A stretch of DNA of 20,014 bases from Cochliopodium minus (lineage: Eukaryota > Discosea > Himatismenida > Cochliopodiidae): positions 26,085 to 46,098 of the forward strand of contig JAMYWO010000203.1 of the NCBI GenBank assembly GCA_024220525.1, in the 5' to 3' direction. Of this stretch, positions 17,995 to 20,014 are shown piece after piece. The translations under genes and the position numbers were made by a program. Under the pieces are notes generated by a model, which was not told the DNA's origin, did not search any database, and worked only from the letters and a program-made list of their open reading frames with translations. Numbering within the stretch: the first letter of the stretch is position 1; the number at the start of each line of letters is the position of its first letter.

Positions 17995-18434
17995 TTACAT
18001 TAACAAATACTTTCCAAGAATTCCAATTATTGAACCATACCAAATCCAATTTCCAATTTTACCATTTTTATTTGTATTTGATTCATTATTTGCTTGTTGT
18101 TTGCATTTTCCAAATAATTTATTTGGTTTTATTTTTTCAACAAAAGTATCTTTATTGGTTTTTTTGCATCTTGGATTATTTGTTCCAATTCTTCTTCGGT
18201 AAATCCAATTTCATCTTGATGATTATCTCTTTTCAATTCTTCTTTTTTATTTCCCAATTGAAGTTGAACAATTTTCTCAGGATCATTTAATTGTTCAATT
18301 GTATTTTCCTTTACATTATTACTTTGTAAATTTACAATTTCTTTTTGTTGATTTTCAATGTTATTTTGATTTTATGGAATTGACAAATGATTTGAAAAAT
18401 CTTGTGTTGTTATCTTTTGAACTTTGAAATTCAT
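17995..18434 (-). pseudogene. membrane-anchored Gln/Glu-rich protein, TAA and frameshift
   Basis: ATG 18434 (MNFKVQKITTQDFSNHLSIP), then TAA at 18372-18374 followed by continued same-frame coding (NQNNIENQQKEIVNLQ...), a coiled-coil-like charged region (TEEELEQIIQDAKK) and a slip in an A-run near 18158-18166 into KDTFVEKIKPNKLFGKCKQQ and a C-terminal hydrophobic helix (IGNWIWYGSIIGILGKYLLM). About 145 aa. The single C-terminal helix suggests a tail-anchored membrane protein. Divergent from the small basic gene at 18470 over a 35-base spacer. Confidence 0.55.
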
Positions 18435-18469
18435 TTATTAATAAAAACATTTATTTTTTTAATATTAAA

Positions 18470-18652
18470 ATGGTTAATCATGGTAAAGATAAAAATGGAA
18501 GTTTTTATAAAGCTAATGGTCGTTCAACAAAAAAGTATTATTACAAACCAAAAGTTTCAAAAAGTGCTGTTGCTGCATTTAGACGTGCATCTAAACAACA
18601 AGAAGCAATATTAATTAGTATATTAAATAAGAAAAAATCAAATAAGAAATAA
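18470..18652 (+). CDS. small basic protein, 60 aa
   Basis: Intact ORF, MVNHGKDKNGSFYKANGRST..., Lys/Arg-rich (KKYYYKPKVSKSAVAAFRRA, tail KKKSNKK). Stop is TAA followed by TGA, and the GA-rich hairpin arm starts at the TGA. Predicted nucleic-acid-binding or condensing protein of the element; inference from composition only. Confidence 0.65.
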   Translation: MVNHGKDKNGSFYKANGRSTKKYYYKPKVSKSAVAAFRRASKQQEAILISILNKKKSNKK

Positions 18653-18653
18653 T

Positions 18654-18790
18654 GAGAGAAAAGAGAGGAGAATTATTTATTTGAAAAACTTTATAACAAA
18701 TTTATTATTTTAATTTTATTGTTTTTATTTGGAAATAGTTTTTTTTAAATTAACTCTCCTCTTTCTCCTTTTCTCTGTTTTTCTCTCCTC
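18654..18790. terminator. second polypurine/polypyrimidine hairpin at right edge
   Basis: The arm GAGAGAAAAGAGAGGAG (18654-18670) faces CT-rich blocks at 18753-18776 and 18778-18790. The left arm is also an inverted copy of the 16688-16709 arm, so the gene-end signals are related. Probably transcript end; it marks the last gene of the element. Confidence 0.6.
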
Positions 18791-18844
18791 TATATTTCGG
18801 CAGTTTAATTCTCTACTAAGTTTAATACAGTAAAAAACCCCGAG

Positions 18845-19019
18845 GTGTTGCCGTCCATTACCCTATCATTCGCCCTCCATTCCCCTAATCATTCCCTATA
18901 TTATTCCCTTACTTTCGCCACCCTTCGCCTCGCCAACAGTTCGCATTTTTCCCTAAATTATCTCTATATTTTTACAATGTTCAAATTTGAGTAGTTTCTT
19001 AATTGATGGACGACAACAC
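18845..19019. repeat. inverted repeat with duplicated ATGGACGRCAACAC
   Basis: GTGTTGCCGTCCAT (18845-18858) and ATGGACGACAACAC (19006-19019) are reverse complements with one mismatch. A second pair overlaps it: 18981-19000 and about 19050-19072 share CTCAAATTTGA in opposite orientation. Between the first arms lies the most C-rich stretch of the window, with ATTCCC-type 12-base repeats at about 18878-18910. Confidence 0.65.
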
Positions 19020-19034
19020 TGTTAATAAAATCCA

Positions 19035-19127
19035 GTCTGGGTTAAAGCTGAGAAAACTATTCTCAAATTTGATGAATCTATTATACCTCCTACTCTTAAA
19101 TATGCTGATTTAAAAATGTTGAATTAA
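19035..19127 (+). other. possible terminal exon of a lost host gene
   Basis: After CCAG at 19031-19034/35 the plus strand reads VWVKAEKTILKFDESIIPPT then LKYADLKMLN and TAA at 19125. It looks coding but has stops immediately upstream in frame; an ATG at 19006 (MDDNTVNKIQSG) is in another frame. Either an exon whose 5' part was lost at the element edge, or a frameshifted remnant. Confidence 0.3.
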
Positions 19128-19239
19128 ATCTATTTAAGTTTATTTACTTATAATAATTTCTATTTGCTAAAATTTAAAACTTTGTTTTAAAAATAATTAT
19201 CTTTTTGTGAAATTTAAATTAAATTTTTTATTTTTTTTT

Positions 19240-19932
19240 TTATTTATTTTTAATGAGATTCTCCAAATCTTCAGCGAAGATGATGTATTCCTCCAAAAAG
19301 TTGTAGATGTGGCATGACAACCTTGCATATCTCACTCCGTTCAACTCAAAAAGATAAGGCCATACGTCTTTCTCAAATCTAAGTTTGTAATAAACTTTTT
19401 TTAAGTCCCAGCTATAACAATCTTTTGATCCATTCAGATCTAATTAAAAAAAATTAAAAAAATTAAAAAAATTAAAAATAAAAAATAAAAAATAAAAAAT
19501 TAAATAAATAAAAAATAAAAAATAAAGAATAAAAAAAAATAAAAAATTTAAAATAAAAAATTAAAAAAATAAAAAATTAAAAAATTAAAATTAAAAATAA
19601 TTTTAATTGAACAAAATAATTTTTAGAAAAATAATTTTAAAAGAAAAATTTTTTTTACCACATGGAAGTTGAACATTGATACATGATGCTGTCATGTTTG
19701 CTGGAACAGGTATAGTTGTCTTCCAACGTTCAGACAAAGTTTTGGCTACTTTGCTGCACAAGTTATTGTTATATTCTCTTATCTTCTTATCTAAAATAAA
19801 AAAAAATTTTTAAAACATTTTTTTTTTTTAACAAATTTTTTTTTTTACCTGTCAACAAATACCTCAAATCAATAGCATCTCCAATTGTCAAAACAGTGGA
19901 ATAGTCACGAGTACCAGTATACTCAAATTCAC
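19240..19932 (-). CDS. class V aminotransferase-like, isopenicillin N epimerase group, 3' part
   Basis: Three exons, 19932-19849, 19790-19659 and 19439-19240, join in frame and end in TAA at 19240; the 5' part lies beyond the right edge. FEYTGTRDYSTVLTIGDAID is the characteristic W/Y-TGTRD segment of PLP-dependent class V aminotransferases of the isopenicillin-N-epimerase-like type. SERWKTTIPVPANMTASCIN followed by VQLP, and the C-terminal RYARLSCHIYNFLEEYIIFA, match the C-terminal domain pattern of that family. The active-site Lys would be upstream, outside the window. Most eukaryotic members have unknown substrates; epimerase activity should not be assumed. Introns (19440-19658 and 19791-19848) are AT-only and repeat-filled with GTAAAA donors. 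Confidence 0.85.
19441..19620. repeat. A/T simple repeats in aminotransferase intron
   Basis: Runs of ATTAAAAAA and AAAAAAT units inside the 19440-19658 intron. Confidence 0.8.
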
Positions 19933-19935
19933 CTT

Positions 19936-19938
19936 TAT

Positions 19939-19976
<38 letters not shown>

Positions 19977-19980
19977 ATTT

Positions 19981-20014
<34 letters not shown>
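19936..20014. repeat. (ATTTTTT)n simple repeat in intron at right edge
   Basis: T5-6A units continuing to the window end, upstream of the aminotransferase exon on its coding strand, so intronic. Confidence 0.85.

Larger units (their letters stand above)
11308..18835. mobile_element. decaying endogenous virus-like element (polinton-like/virophage-like style)
   Basis: About 7.5 kb of closely packed, intronless genes with divergent and convergent pairs, unlike the intron-rich host genes on both sides. Contents: Dam-type methyltransferase, fibre proteins, HUH/Rep-like nuclease, membrane proteins, small basic proteins and a candidate capsid protein. An AAATATTTA motif precedes several starts and polypurine inverted repeats follow gene ends. 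Roughly nine genes are broken by single-base frameshifts or TAA/TAG codons. The edges are inferred: the left from the duplicate boundary at 11307/11308, the right from the last hairpin (18790) and an ATACAGTAAAA word at 18825-18835 also present at 11287-11297. No terminal inverted repeat was found. No packaging ATPase, polymerase, helicase or integrase is visible, so it may be partial. Confidence 0.7.

Noticed and set aside
18030-18290. Plus-strand Phe/Tyr-rich hydrophobic ORF
   Set aside because: Shadow of the minus-strand Gln/Glu-rich gene; its T-rich reading simply mirrors A-rich coding.
13220-18374. Claim of a reassigned genetic code for the element
   Set aside because: TAA ends intact genes directly before hairpins, and single-base frameshifts accompany the stops. 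Kept only as a question.
11308-18835. Packaging ATPase, polymerase, helicase, integrase or protease in the element
   Set aside because: I looked for Walker A, polymerase and integrase motifs in the readable frames and found none.
11308-18850. Terminal inverted repeats
   Set aside because: The reverse complement of the left-edge sequence is not present near the right edge; only the short direct word ATACAGTAAAA is shared.
1-20014. tRNA, rRNA or CRISPR arrays
   Set aside because: No cloverleaf, rRNA-like or spaced-repeat pattern was seen on either strand.

Overview
The window is very AT-rich DNA from a unicellular eukaryote. Host genes are split by short AT-rich GT-AG introns; most donors read GTAAAA or GTAATT, and introns often contain long A or T runs. 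An amoeboid or flagellate protist is the best guess from composition and gene content, but I cannot name the lineage. Two single N positions (8155 and 9296) bound a 1.14-kb block, so the order of pieces there is not trustworthy.

Region 1 (1-5500) is a head-to-tail minus-strand array of surface-protein genes with a shared plan: signal peptide, Cys-rich N-terminus, many GLUG-like Gly-Gly-Leu-Val-Gly repeats, Ser/Thr/Pro stalk, beta-rich membrane-proximal domain, one transmembrane helix and a short cytosolic tail. One copy (2349-5482, nine exons, 781 aa) is complete. A second (177-2223) runs off the left edge. Fragments of two more lie at 8286-8499 and 8906-9295 inside the N-bounded block.

Region 2 (5740-7456) is a broken plus-strand gene for an Asn/Gln-rich protein with a BED-like zinc finger. 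Region 3 (8011-9362) is the N-bounded block and the ORF pieces on either side of it. Region 4 (9573-10964) is an unrecognised three-exon host gene of 424 aa.

Region 5 (about 11308-18835) is the most interesting part: a compact, nearly intronless, virus-like element with about 14 tightly packed genes on both strands. It has a Dam-type adenine methyltransferase, two fibre proteins (one with a collagen patch), a small HUH/Rep-type nuclease, membrane proteins, small basic proteins, a candidate capsid protein, a recurring AAATATTTA motif just upstream of starts, and polypurine/polypyrimidine inverted repeats at gene ends. I see no packaging ATPase, DNA polymerase, helicase or integrase. Roughly nine of its genes carry frameshifts or in-frame TAA/TAG codons, so it looks like a decaying endogenous copy of a small DNA virus or virus-derived transposon. 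It resembles polinton-like viruses and virophages in style but with an unusual gene set.

Region 6 (18840-20014) returns to host sequence: an inverted repeat with duplicated ATG contexts, a possible terminal exon, and the 3' exons of a class V aminotransferase of the isopenicillin-N-epimerase-like group, which runs off the right edge.
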